From Streptomyces toyocaensis (GTDB lineage Bacteria; Actinomycetota; Actinomycetes; Streptomycetales; Streptomycetaceae), in assembly GCF_000725125.1 (NCBI RefSeq), contig NZ_JFCB01000023.1:60740-124739 (forward strand): a DNA stretch of 64,000 bases. Direction: 5' to 3'. The notes beneath the pieces are model-generated. The model saw nothing but the letters and a program-made list of their open reading frames with translations. It was not told where the DNA came from and did not search any database. A program made the translations under genes and the position numbers. This document shows positions 1 to 7,261 of the stretch, piece by piece; the first letter of the stretch is position 1, and every line of letters begins with the position of its first letter.

Positions 1-1233
1 CAGCGTCCAGCCCTTGACCGTCTTCGCGAGGATCACCGTCGGCTGGCCCTTGTGCTCGACCGCCGCCTTGTACGCCGCGTAGATCTTGCGGTGGTCGTGT
101 CCGCCGCGCCCCAGGTGCAGGATCTGGTCGTCGGTCATGCCCTCGACCATGGCGCGCAGCCGGTGGTCGTCGCCGAAGAAGTGGTCACGGATGTACGCGC
201 CCGACTCGGTGGCGTACGTCTGGAACTGGCCGTCCGGCGTGGTGTTCATCTTGTTGACCAGCACACCGTCGCGGTCCTGGGCGAGCAGCGGGTCCCAGGT
301 GCGGTCCCAGACCAGCTTGATCACGTTCCAGCCGGCACCCCGGAAGACCGACTCCAGCTCCTGGATGATCTTGCCGTTGCCGCGCACAGGACCGTCCAGC
401 CGCTGCAGGTTGCAGTTGACGACGAAGGTGAGGTTGTCCAGGCCCTCGCGCGCGGCGATGGTCAGCTGGCCCAGCGACTCCGGCTCGTCCATCTCGCCGT
501 CGCCCAGGAACGCCCACACGTGCGACCTCGACGTGTCCGCGATGCCGCGCGCGTGCATGTAGCGGTTCATCCGCGCCTGGTAGATCGCGCCGATCGGGCC
601 GAGCCCCATCGACACGGTCGGGAACTCCCAGAAGTCCGGCATCGACCGCGGGTGCGGATACGACGACAGGGCGTACGGCGCCGCGGACTTCTCCTGGCGG
701 AAGCCGTCCAGGTGCCGCTCGCTCAGCCGGTCCAGCAGGTACGCGCGGGCGTAGATGCCGGGCGAGGCGTGGCCCTGGAAGAAGACCTGGTCGCCGCCGT
801 CGCCCTCGTCCTTGCCGCGGAAGAAGTGGTTGAACCCCACGTCGTACAGCGACGCGGAGGACGCGAAGGTGGCGATGTGGCCCCCGACCCCGATGCCCGG
901 CCGCTGGGCGCGCGAGACCATCACGGCGGCGTTCCAGCGGGTCGCGTTGAGGATCTTGCGCTCGATCTCCTCGTTGCCCGGGAAGAACGGCTCGGCCCGG
1001 GTCGGGATCGTGTTGACGTAGTCGGTGCTGCGCATCTCGGGGACGGCCACACGCTTGGCGCGGGCACGTTCGATCAGCCGCAGCATCAGATACCGGGCCC
1101 GCTCCCGGCCGCGCTCGTCGACCGCGGCGTCGAGGGAGTCGAGCCACTCCTGCGTTTCCTCGGGATCGAAGTCAGGAACCTGACTCGGAAGGCCGCCAAT
1201 GATGATCGGGTTGCGATCGGATGCGGAAGCCAC
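1..1233 (-). CDS. aceE: Pyruvate dehydrogenase E1 component, homodimeric type (5' part, cut by window edge)
   Basis: The reverse-strand frame is open for 411 codons from a GTG at 1233 to the window start, so the C-terminal half is missing here. It begins VASASDRNPIIIGG and continues with strongly AceE-like sequence. A thiamine-diphosphate motif is visible near residue 243 (GDGEMDEPE, then VVNCNLQRLDGPV). The family decarboxylates pyruvate and acetylates the lipoyl groups of E2, linking glycolysis to the TCA cycle in the cytoplasm. The start is chosen because AAGGA sits 5 bases upstream of GTG. It is transcribed divergently from the DUF3052 gene. The neighbouring DUF3052 and AhpE-like genes match the order remembered for mycobacteria, which supports the assignment. 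Confidence 0.96.
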   Translation of the reverse strand, partial: MASASDRNPIIIGGLPSQVPDFDPEETQEWLDSLDAAVDERGRERARYLMLRLIERARAKRVAVPEMRSTDYVNTIPTRAEPFFPGNEEIERKILNATRWNAAVMVSRAQRPGIGVGGHIATFASSASLYDVGFNHFFRGKDEGDGGDQVFFQGHASPGIYARAYLLDRLSERHLDGFRQEKSAAPYALSSYPHPRSMPDFWEFPTVSMGLGPIGAIYQARMNRYMHARGIADTSRSHVWAFLGDGEMDEPESLGQLTIAAREGLDNLTFVVNCNLQRLDGPVRGNGKIIQELESVFRGAGWNVIKLVWDRTWDPLLAQDRDGVLVNKMNTTPDGQFQTYATESGAYIRDHFFGDDHRLRAMVEGMTDDQILHLGRGGHDHRKIYAAYKAAVEHKGQPTVILAKTVKGWTL

Positions 1234-1637
1234 GCTGTTCCTTACCTGTCAGAGGGCCGTGAAAGGGCCGCCGTCTCGCCGGTACGGCCCGGATTGCGCC
1301 GCTCCCCATGGTCCACCCCGGCGCCGCGCCCGTCATCTCTACCGAGAGGTAATCCGGACGCGGGACCGGTACGGTGACGCATGGGGCGAGTACATTCGAG
1401 TCTCGTACCCACAGACGGTTCCCAAACGCCCAAACGGGGCACATGGGTGTGGTGTGCGTCACCGCGGGCCATGATGGTGTGCCTGGAGTTGCGGTGACCC
1501 GGCCAGGATCGTCACCGTTTCGGCGGTCTGCACGGCCGGGTACTTGCGCGATCGGTCCCGCCCGTGTGGACTACGGCCAATGCTTCGCGCACGCGCGTGG
1601 CTGAGTTATTTCCCAAGACATGATCAGGAGGCAACCC
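1234..1637. other. Divergent intergenic region upstream of aceE and DUF3052 gene
   Basis: About 400 bases without a convincing gene. The open frames here have no codon bias or ribosome binding site that I can support. The region must hold the two divergent promoters, but I see no clean hexamer pair or long inverted repeat. Confidence 0.5.
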
Positions 1638-2075
1638 GTGAGCGCGACCGCGGACCACGCGGAGGAGCGGACGAACCCTGCCGCCAGGCTGGGGTTCCAG
1701 CCCGGGCAGGTGGTCCAGGAAATCGGCTACGACGACGACGTCGACCAGGAGCTCCGCGAGGCCATCGAGGGCGTCATCGAGAGTGACCTGGTCGACGAGG
1801 ACTACGACGACGTGGCTGACGCCGTTGTGCTGTGGTTCCGCGACGACGACGGCGACCTGACGGACGCGCTGGTGGATGCCGGCACGTACATCGAAGAGGG
1901 CGGCGCGATTCTGCTCCTCACGCCGAAGACCGGCCGTTCGGGCTACGTAGAGCCGAGCGACATCTCGGAGGCCGCGACCACGGCGGGTCTGACGGCGTCC
2001 AAGAGCGTCAGCGTGGGCAAGGACTGGAGCGGCAGCCGGCTGGCGACCCCGAAGGCCGCCAAGTCGAAGCGGTGA
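1638..2075 (+). CDS. DUF3052 family protein
   Basis: A 145-residue acidic cytoplasmic protein of unknown function. It matches the actinobacterial DUF3052 family: NPAARLGFQPGQVVQEIGYD near the N-terminus, a very acidic middle (DLVDEDYDDVADAV, RDDDGDLTD) and a C-terminal basic tail ending AKSKR. The GTG at 1638 is preferred over the upstream in-frame ATG at 1620 because AGGAGG (1626-1631) lies 6 bases before it and overlaps the upstream candidate. No membrane segment or catalytic motif is visible. It sits between aceE and the peroxiredoxin gene, an arrangement I recall as conserved in actinobacteria. A strong terminator hairpin follows the stop. Confidence 0.85.
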   Translation: MSATADHAEERTNPAARLGFQPGQVVQEIGYDDDVDQELREAIEGVIESDLVDEDYDDVADAVVLWFRDDDGDLTDALVDAGTYIEEGGAILLLTPKTGRSGYVEPSDISEAATTAGLTASKSVSVGKDWSGSRLATPKAAKSKR

Positions 2076-2082
2076 ACCGTCC

Positions 2083-2118
2083 CGGACGGGCCGGTCGCGT
2101 CACGCGTCGGCCCGTCCG
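2083..2118 (+). terminator. Terminator hairpin after the DUF3052 gene
   Basis: A perfect 10-bp inverted repeat (CGGACGGGCC at 2083-2092 with GGCCCGTCCG at 2109-2118) and a 16-base loop, starting 8 bases after the stop codon. There is no U-tract, as is usual in Streptomyces. Confidence 0.75.
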
Positions 2119-2141
2119 CCGGTCTGTCGTACTCCCTGCGT

Positions 2142-2166
2142 AGGGTGGGTCGGAGCGACCCACCCT
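2142..2166 (+). promoter_or_regulatory. Leader hairpin immediately before the peroxiredoxin RBS
   Basis: A perfect 10-bp stem (AGGGTGGGTC at 2142-2151 with GACCCACCCT at 2157-2166) closed by a 5-base loop. It ends one base before the GAAGGG ribosome binding site (2168-2173). The position fits a translation-affecting leader structure, or a promoter-proximal operator or second terminator. Which one cannot be told from sequence. Confidence 0.5.
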
Positions 2167-2185
2167 CGAAGGGATGAACACGACG

Positions 2186-2644
2186 ATGGCGATCCAGGTC
2201 GGCGACAAGGCCCCGGACTTCGAGCTCAAGGACAACCACGGTGCGGCCGTGCGGCTGTCGGACTTCCGCGGCCGCAAGAACGTGGTGGTGCTCTTCTACC
2301 CGTTCGCCTTCACCGGCGTCTGCACCGGCGAGCTGTGCGAGGTCCGCGACAACCTGCCGCAGTTCTCCGACCGCGACACCCAGGTGCTCGCCGTCTCCAA
2401 CGACTCGATCCACACCCTGCGCGTCTTCGGCGAGCAGGAAGGCCTGGAGTACCCGCTGCTCAGCGACTTCTGGCCGCACGGCGACGTCTCCCGCGCCTAC
2501 GGCGTCTTCGACGAGGGCAAGGGATGCGCCGTGCGCGGGACGTTCGTCATCGACAAGGACGGCGTCGTGCGCTGGACCGTCGTCAACGGTCTGCCGGACG
2601 CCCGGGACCTGAACGAGTACGTGAAAGCGCTCGACGCGCTGTGA
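2186..2644 (+). CDS. AhpE/BCP-type thiol peroxidase (peroxiredoxin)
   Basis: About 152 residues of thioredoxin-fold peroxiredoxin that reduces peroxides in the cytoplasm. The start (MAIQVGDKAPDFELKD) is placed at 2186 because this aligns the peroxidatic Cys (residue 46, in FAFTGVCTGEL) with Cys45 of mycobacterial AhpE. An ATG four codons earlier (2174) is also possible, but GAAGGG abuts it directly. The sequence is AhpE-like overall (YPFAFTG.C.GEL), yet a second Cys lies five residues after the first (C-x4-C), the spacing of BCP/PrxQ enzymes. It may therefore form an intramolecular disulfide, unlike one-Cys AhpE. Linkage to aceE and the DUF3052 gene resembles Rv2238c-Rv2241. Confidence 0.88.
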   Translation: MAIQVGDKAPDFELKDNHGAAVRLSDFRGRKNVVVLFYPFAFTGVCTGELCEVRDNLPQFSDRDTQVLAVSNDSIHTLRVFGEQEGLEYPLLSDFWPHGDVSRAYGVFDEGKGCAVRGTFVIDKDGVVRWTVVNGLPDARDLNEYVKALDAL

Positions 2645-2757
2645 TTGTTCGTTTCCAGGGCCTGCGGGCCCCGGGAACCCCTCACTAGGATCGACTCGTT
2701 GATCCGACATCCGACGCACTACGGGGCACCCCGCCCCAGGACACCAATGGAGGACTC

Positions 2758-3333
2758 GTGGGAGTCAGCCTCAGCAAGGGCGGCAACGTATCGCTGAGCA
2801 AGGAGGCGCCGGGCCTGACCGCGGTCATCATCGGACTGGGGTGGGACGTCCGCACGACGACCGGCACCGACTTCGACCTGGACGCCAGCGCCCTGCTGCT
2901 GAACAACTCGGGCAAGGTCGGCAGCGACGCCAACTTCGTCTTCTTCAACAACCTCAAGAGCCCGGACGGCTCGGTCGAGCACACCGGCGACAACCTCACC
3001 GGTGAGGGCGAGGGCGACGACGAGCAGATCAAGGTCAACCTCGCCGGTGTCCCGGCGGACATCGAGAAGATCGTCTTCCCGGTCTCCATCTACGACGCCG
3101 AGAACCGCCAGCAGTCCTTCGGTCAGGTGCGCAACGCGTTCATCCGCGTGGTCAACCAGGCCGGCGGCGCCGAGATCGCCCGGTACGACCTGTCGGAGGA
3201 CGCCTCCACCGAGACCGCCATGGTCTTCGGCGAGCTGTACCGGCACGGCGCGGAGTGGAAGTTCCGCGCCATCGGCCAGGGCTACGCCTCGGGCCTGCGC
3301 GGCATCGCGCAGGACTTCGGCGTGAACGTCTGA
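2758..3333 (+). CDS. TerD-family calcium-binding stress protein (copy 1)
   Basis: A 191-residue TerD-domain protein. It starts GVSLSKGGNVSLSKEAPG, carries the acidic metal-binding stretch DFDLDASALLL and the loop DNLTGEGEGDDE, and ends with the family signature FGELYRHGAEWKFRAIGQGYASGLRGIA. TerD proteins are Ca-binding double-beta-sandwich proteins of the Ter chemical-stress systems, cytoplasmic or membrane-associated. The GTG start has GGAGG 6 bases upstream. It heads a cluster of two tandem TerD genes and a TerC-like gene, with terminator-like hairpins between the two TerD genes that could attenuate read-through. Confidence 0.95.
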   Translation: MGVSLSKGGNVSLSKEAPGLTAVIIGLGWDVRTTTGTDFDLDASALLLNNSGKVGSDANFVFFNNLKSPDGSVEHTGDNLTGEGEGDDEQIKVNLAGVPADIEKIVFPVSIYDAENRQQSFGQVRNAFIRVVNQAGGAEIARYDLSEDASTETAMVFGELYRHGAEWKFRAIGQGYASGLRGIAQDFGVNV

Positions 3334-3341
3334 GACGACCA

Positions 3342-3361
3342 CCCGGGCGGTGACGCCCGGG
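3342..3361 (+). terminator. Hairpin 1 after first terD
   Basis: CCCGGGCG (3342-3349) pairs with CGCCCGGG (3354-3361) across a GTGA tetraloop, 8 bases after the terD stop. Confidence 0.6.
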
Positions 3362-3388
3362 CCAGGCCGCCCACCGCGGCCACACCGC

Positions 3389-3419
3389 CCGGCGCCGCAC
3401 GGTTTACGTGCGGCGCCGG
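3389..3419 (+). terminator. Hairpin 2 between the terD genes
   Basis: A perfect 12-bp stem (CCGGCGCCGCAC with GTGCGGCGCCGG) and a 7-base loop GGTTTAC. With the hairpin at 3342 it forms a double terminator or attenuator, so the second terD probably also has its own promoter or is expressed at a lower level. Confidence 0.7.
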
Positions 3420-3466
3420 ACGCGCAGGACCACCTGAGGAACACCACACGGAGGGGGACCAGCATC

Positions 3467-4042
3467 ATGGGCGTCACGCTTGCCAAAGGGGGGAACGTCT
3501 CCCTGTCCAAGGCCGCACCCAACCTCACGCAGGTCATGATCGGGCTCGGCTGGGACGCGCGCTCCACCACCGGAGCCGACTTCGACCTCGACGCCAGCGC
3601 GCTGATGTGCGACGGCGGCCGGGTCATGGGCGACGAGTGGTTCATCTTCTACAACCAGCTCACGAGCCCCGACGGCTCGGTGGAGCACACCGGTGACAAC
3701 CTCACCGGCGAGGGTGACGGCGACGACGAGTCCCTGCTGGTCGACCTCTCCAAGGTGCCGGACCGGTGCGACAAGATCGTGTTTCCGGTCTCCATCCACA
3801 TGGCCGACGAGCGCGGCCAAACCTTCGGCCAGGTCAGCAATGCCTTCATCCGCGTGGTGAACCAGGCGGACGGCCAGGAGCTCGCCCGCTACGACCTGAG
3901 CGAGGACGCGTCCACCGAGACCGCGATGATCTTCGGCGAGCTCTACCGCTACCAGGGCGAGTGGAAGTTCCGTGCAGTGGGACAGGGGTACGCGTCGGGG
4001 CTGCGCGGCATCGCTCTAGACTTCGGAGTCAACGTTTCGTAA
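3467..4042 (+). CDS. TerD-family calcium-binding stress protein (copy 2)
   Basis: A 191-residue paralogue of the upstream TerD with the same length and layout: GVTLAKGGNVSLSKAAPN at the start, the acidic site DFDLDASALM, the loop DNLTGEGDGDDE, and the C-terminal YQGEWKFRAVGQGYASGLRGIA. The ATG at 3467 is chosen for its GGAGGGG site 11 to 6 bases upstream and its exact alignment with copy 1; an upstream extension of 39 codons is rejected as low-complexity leader. It lies 50 bases before the DUF475 gene and is probably co-transcribed with it. TerC-TerD physical association is known in other Ter systems. Confidence 0.95.
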   Translation: MGVTLAKGGNVSLSKAAPNLTQVMIGLGWDARSTTGADFDLDASALMCDGGRVMGDEWFIFYNQLTSPDGSVEHTGDNLTGEGDGDDESLLVDLSKVPDRCDKIVFPVSIHMADERGQTFGQVSNAFIRVVNQADGQELARYDLSEDASTETAMIFGELYRYQGEWKFRAVGQGYASGLRGIALDFGVNVS

Positions 4043-4092
4043 AGCCGATCACGGCAGCGGGGGAGACCCGTACACAACACCTGGGGTAGCCA

Positions 4093-5232
4093 GTGGTTCT
4101 GAAAACCTTCGGCTGGTCGTTCGCGGTCACCGCGCTCGGCCTGGTCGCAGCGATCCTCTTCGGGGGGTGGACCGCCTTCGGAATCGTGGCGATCCTCTCG
4201 ATCCTCGAGATCTCGCTGTCCTTCGACAACGCGGTGGTCAACGCCGGGATCCTGAAGAAGATGAATGCCTTCTGGCAGAAGATCTTCCTCACCATCGGCA
4301 TCCTGATCGCCGTCTTCGGCATGCGGCTGGTCTTCCCCGTCGTCATCGTCGCGGTCAGTGCCCAGCTCGGGCCGATCGAGGCGGTCGACCTCGCGCTCAG
4401 CGACAAGGACCGTTACCAGGAGCTCGTCACCGACGCCCACCCGGCGATCGCCGCGTTCGGTGGCATGTTCCTGCTCATGATCTTCCTGGACTTCATCTTC
4501 GAGGACCGGGAGATCAAGTGGCTGGCCTGGCTGGAGCGCCCGCTGGCCAAGCTCGGCAAGATCGACATGCTGTCGGTCTGCATCGCGCTGATCATCCTGC
4601 TGATCTCCGCGGTCACCTTCGCCACCAACGCCCACCAGCACGGCGGCGCGCACGTCGACAAGTCGTCCACCGTCCTGCTCGCCGGTATCGCGGGCCTGAT
4701 CACCTACATGATCGTGGGCGGTCTCTCCGGCTACTTCGAGGACAAGCTCGAAGAGGAGGAGGAGCGCGAGCACGAGGAGGAGGAGAAGGCCGCACAGGAG
4801 GGCAAACCCCGCACGGGGGTCGCCCTGGCCGGCAAGGCCGCGTTCTTCATGTTCCTCTACCTGGAGGTCCTGGACGCGTCCTTCTCCTTCGACGGCGTGA
4901 TCGGCGCCTTCGCCATCACCAACGACATCGTCCTGATGGCGCTCGGCCTCGGCATCGGCGCCATGTACGTCCGGTCCCTCACGGTCTACCTGGTCCGCCA
5001 GGGCACGCTCGACGAGTACGTCTACCTGGAGCACGGCGCCCACTACGCGATCGGCGCCCTGGCGCTGATCCTGCTCGTCACCATCCAGTACGAGATCCAC
5101 GAGCTCATCACCGGCTCCCTCGGCGTCATCCTGATCGGCGCCTCCTTCTGGTCGTCCGTCCGCCGTAACAAGCGGATCGCGGAGACCGAGGGAAAGGACG
5201 CCGTGAAGACTGAGGTCTCCTCCGGGGTGTGA
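4093..5232 (+). CDS. DUF475 / TerC-like integral membrane protein
   Basis: A 379-residue polytopic membrane protein. Two TerC-type acidic membrane motifs are visible, SLSFDNAVVNAGIL near residue 40 and SFSFDGVIGAFAIT near residue 265. In TerC/Alx-type proteins such residues are thought to handle divalent metals such as manganese. A highly charged cytoplasmic loop (EDKLEEEEEREHEEEEK) separates the two halves. Length and sequence match the DUF475 branch rather than short TerC. The start is GTG at 4093, with no strong RBS (GGGGTAGCCA). It follows terD copy 2 by 50 bases, and a very strong terminator follows it, so terD2-DUF475 probably forms a unit. Confidence 0.92.
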   Translation: MVLKTFGWSFAVTALGLVAAILFGGWTAFGIVAILSILEISLSFDNAVVNAGILKKMNAFWQKIFLTIGILIAVFGMRLVFPVVIVAVSAQLGPIEAVDLALSDKDRYQELVTDAHPAIAAFGGMFLLMIFLDFIFEDREIKWLAWLERPLAKLGKIDMLSVCIALIILLISAVTFATNAHQHGGAHVDKSSTVLLAGIAGLITYMIVGGLSGYFEDKLEEEEEREHEEEEKAAQEGKPRTGVALAGKAAFFMFLYLEVLDASFSFDGVIGAFAITNDIVLMALGLGIGAMYVRSLTVYLVRQGTLDEYVYLEHGAHYAIGALALILLVTIQYEIHELITGSLGVILIGASFWSSVRRNKRIAETEGKDAVKTEVSSGV

Positions 5233-5257
5233 CAGCCTCCCGGGTGAGGAACGCTCT

Positions 5258-5303
5258 CGACGGGGCGGCCACCGAGGACCACTCCTCGGTGGCCGCCCCG
5301 TCG
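5258..5303 (+). terminator. Strong terminator after the DUF475 gene
   Basis: A perfect stem of about 20 bp (5258-5277 with 5284-5303, core GGGGCGGCCACCGAGG and its complement) with the 6-base loop ACCACT. One of the most stable hairpins in the window. Confidence 0.85.
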
Positions 5304-5370
5304 GCCGCCCGGCACACAGGGGTGCCCGGCGGACACGGGCGGGGGTTCGACGAGCGGACGTGGGGCGGGA

Positions 5371-6108
5371 ATGGGTTTCCTGGACGGACTGTGGCGCGGA
5401 CGTGAGAGCGCCTTCGACTCGGGCAGCGCGGCCAGCAACGCGATCGAACTGACCAAACGGTACGGTCAGGTGTCCCTGACCAAGCAGGACGCGGCCACCG
5501 GCCATCTGCGGATCAATCTGAGCTGGCGGATGCGCACCTCAGACTTCGGCGGCCCCCAGCGGGAGAGCCTGCTGCGCCACCCCTTCAAGGCGCTCAAGCC
5601 GCCGGAGGTCGTCGGCCACAGCCAGTCCATGGTCAACGTCGACCTCGACCTCGGCTGTCTCTACGAACTCCAGGACGGCACCAAGGGCGTGGTCCAGCCG
5701 CTCGGCGGCTTCCTCGGCGACGTCAACGCGCCGCCGTACGTCAAGCTCAGCGGCGACGACCGGTTCGGCTCGGGCTCGGGCGAGACGATGTACGTCAACC
5801 TCGACCAGCGGGAGAACCTCAAGCGCCTGCTGGTCTTCGTCTACATCTACGACCAGACGCCCGCGTTCGACCGGACGCACGCGATGGTCACCCTCTACCC
5901 CAGCAACGGCCCGCGGATCGAGATCGGCCTCGACGAGCGTCATCCACAGGCCCGGTCCTGCGCGGTGGTGATGATCGAGAACGTCAGGGACGAGATCGTC
6001 GTCCGCCGCGAGGTGAAGTTCGTGTACGGCTTCCAGGCCGAGCTGGACCGCCTCTACGGGTGGGGACTGCAGTGGGGCAGGGGCTTCAAGACGAAGGCCG
6101 AGCGGTGA
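5371..6108 (+). CDS. TerA-like tellurium-resistance family protein
   Basis: A 245-residue soluble protein beginning GFLDGLWRGRESAFDSG. It contains TerD-fold-like features: LTKQDAATGHLRINLSWRMR, VDLDLGCLYELQDG, KLSGDDRFGSGSGE, RLLVFVYIYD and a C-terminal FVYGFQAELDRLYGWGLQW. It matches Streptomyces proteins called TerA-like or TerD-domain, which probably act with TerD in the stress complex. The acidic site typical of TerD is only partly kept, so calcium binding is uncertain. It stands between a strong terminator on the left and a convergent terminator on the right, so it is probably monocistronic. ATG at 5371 is used, with a GGGCGGGA purine-rich stretch just upstream. Confidence 0.85.
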   Translation: MGFLDGLWRGRESAFDSGSAASNAIELTKRYGQVSLTKQDAATGHLRINLSWRMRTSDFGGPQRESLLRHPFKALKPPEVVGHSQSMVNVDLDLGCLYELQDGTKGVVQPLGGFLGDVNAPPYVKLSGDDRFGSGSGETMYVNLDQRENLKRLLVFVYIYDQTPAFDRTHAMVTLYPSNGPRIEIGLDERHPQARSCAVVMIENVRDEIVVRREVKFVYGFQAELDRLYGWGLQWGRGFKTKAER

Positions 6109-6122
6109 GAGGGGCCACGGCT

Positions 6123-6145
6123 CCCCGCCCGTGCGACGGGCGGGG
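6123..6145. terminator. Bidirectional terminator between convergent ter genes
   Basis: CCCCGCCCGT (6123-6132) pairs perfectly with ACGGGCGGGG (6136-6145) around a GCG loop, in the 45-base gap between the convergent TerA-like and TerD genes. Confidence 0.8.
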
Positions 6146-6153
6146 CCGGTGCG

Positions 6154-7089
6154 CTAGCGCCCGATGAACTGGGGGCCCTGCGGCGGCAGCCGGAAGTCCG
6201 GGTCGGGGGACGCGGGCGCCGGCGGCGGGAAGCCGTACGCCGACGGTGCGGCCGTGGCGGGCGCGGGCGGGTAGCCGTAGGCGGGGCGGCTCGCCGGATG
6301 CGGATAGCCGTAGGCGGGCTGGGCGGCCGGGGGCTGCTGCGGCGGATAGCCGTACGCGGGCTGCGCGGGCACCCCCGCCGGCTGCTCGGGCGGCAGGGGC
6401 CGCGACACCTCGGGGGCCGGCGGCACGAGCGGGGCCTGCGGCTGGGTCAGGGCGTCGGGCGAGGTCGCGTCGGCCTGGGCCTGGGTCTGTGTCGTGGCGG
6501 GCGCGGCCTGCGTGGCGTCGGCCCCGTCGGGCTCCTGCGCGGCCTCCGACTCGTCCACCGAGATGCCGAAGTCGGTCGCCAGGCCCTTCAGCCCGTTCGA
6601 GTAGCCCTCGCCGAGCGCCCGGAACTTCCAGCCGTCCCCGCGCCGGTACAGCTCACCGCAGATCAGCGCCGTCTCCTGGCCGGTCTCCGGCTTGATGTCG
6701 AAGTACGCCAGTGCCTCCCCTTCGGCGGCCTGTGCGTCGTACAGCAGAATGCGCAGCGCGCGTACGCGGTCGAAGGTGACGCCGTCCGCCGACGCGACGA
6801 GCAGAATCCGGCCGACGCCGGACTCGACACCGGCGAGGTCTGTCTGGATCGTGTCGGTGAGGCCCTCGGCGACGCGCTTCTTGCCGAGCCGCCACACCTT
6901 CCCGGACGGGTGCCGGGGCTGGTTGTAGAAGACGAAGTCCTCGTCGGAGCGCACACGGCCGTCGAGACCGAGGAGCAGCGCGGAGGCGTCGACGTCCGGT
7001 ACCCCCTGCCCGGGCGACCAGCGCAGTACGGCGCGTACGGTGGTGGCCTCGAGAGGGACGTTCGACCCCTTCAGCATCGCGTGCGTCAT
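6154..7089 (-). CDS. TerD-domain protein with long proline/tyrosine-rich tail
   Basis: A 311-residue protein. Residues 1 to about 175 form a TerD domain: LLKGSNVPLEATTV-like start, the acidic site DVDASALLL, FVFYNQPRHPSG, and ALICGELYRRGDGWKFRALGEGYSNGL. Residues 180-311 are low-complexity, rich in Ala, Gln and Pro, with at least five AYGYP-type repeats (PAYGYPPQQ, PAYGYPHPA, PAYGYPPAP, SAYGFPPPA). The tail is probably disordered and may be an interaction or assembly segment. The gene is divergent from the HpcH-like lyase gene; the shared 172-base region holds both promoters. The ATG at 7089 gives a start typical of the family. Confidence 0.92.
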   Translation of the reverse strand: MTHAMLKGSNVPLEATTVRAVLRWSPGQGVPDVDASALLLGLDGRVRSDEDFVFYNQPRHPSGKVWRLGKKRVAEGLTDTIQTDLAGVESGVGRILLVASADGVTFDRVRALRILLYDAQAAEGEALAYFDIKPETGQETALICGELYRRGDGWKFRALGEGYSNGLKGLATDFGISVDESEAAQEPDGADATQAAPATTQTQAQADATSPDALTQPQAPLVPPAPEVSRPLPPEQPAGVPAQPAYGYPPQQPPAAQPAYGYPHPASRPAYGYPPAPATAAPSAYGFPPPAPASPDPDFRLPPQGPQFIGR

Positions 7090-7261
7090 GTGGTCATCCT
7101 GCCTTCTCCGTCCTGGTCACGACAATGCGGGGGGTTCGGGTCGACACAGGCGGGTTACCTGATGTTCATGCCTGGCGGGAACCGCCGACATGCATCTCTA
7201 CGTACTATTACCGGCCACCTTCCGACATTCCACTGATTCCACTGAGGCACGGGGGAGTTCC

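Noticed and set aside
52..1377. A plus-strand open frame of 441 codons over aceE
   Set aside because: The reverse strand reads as AceE with the TPP motif; the plus-strand translation is low-complexity.
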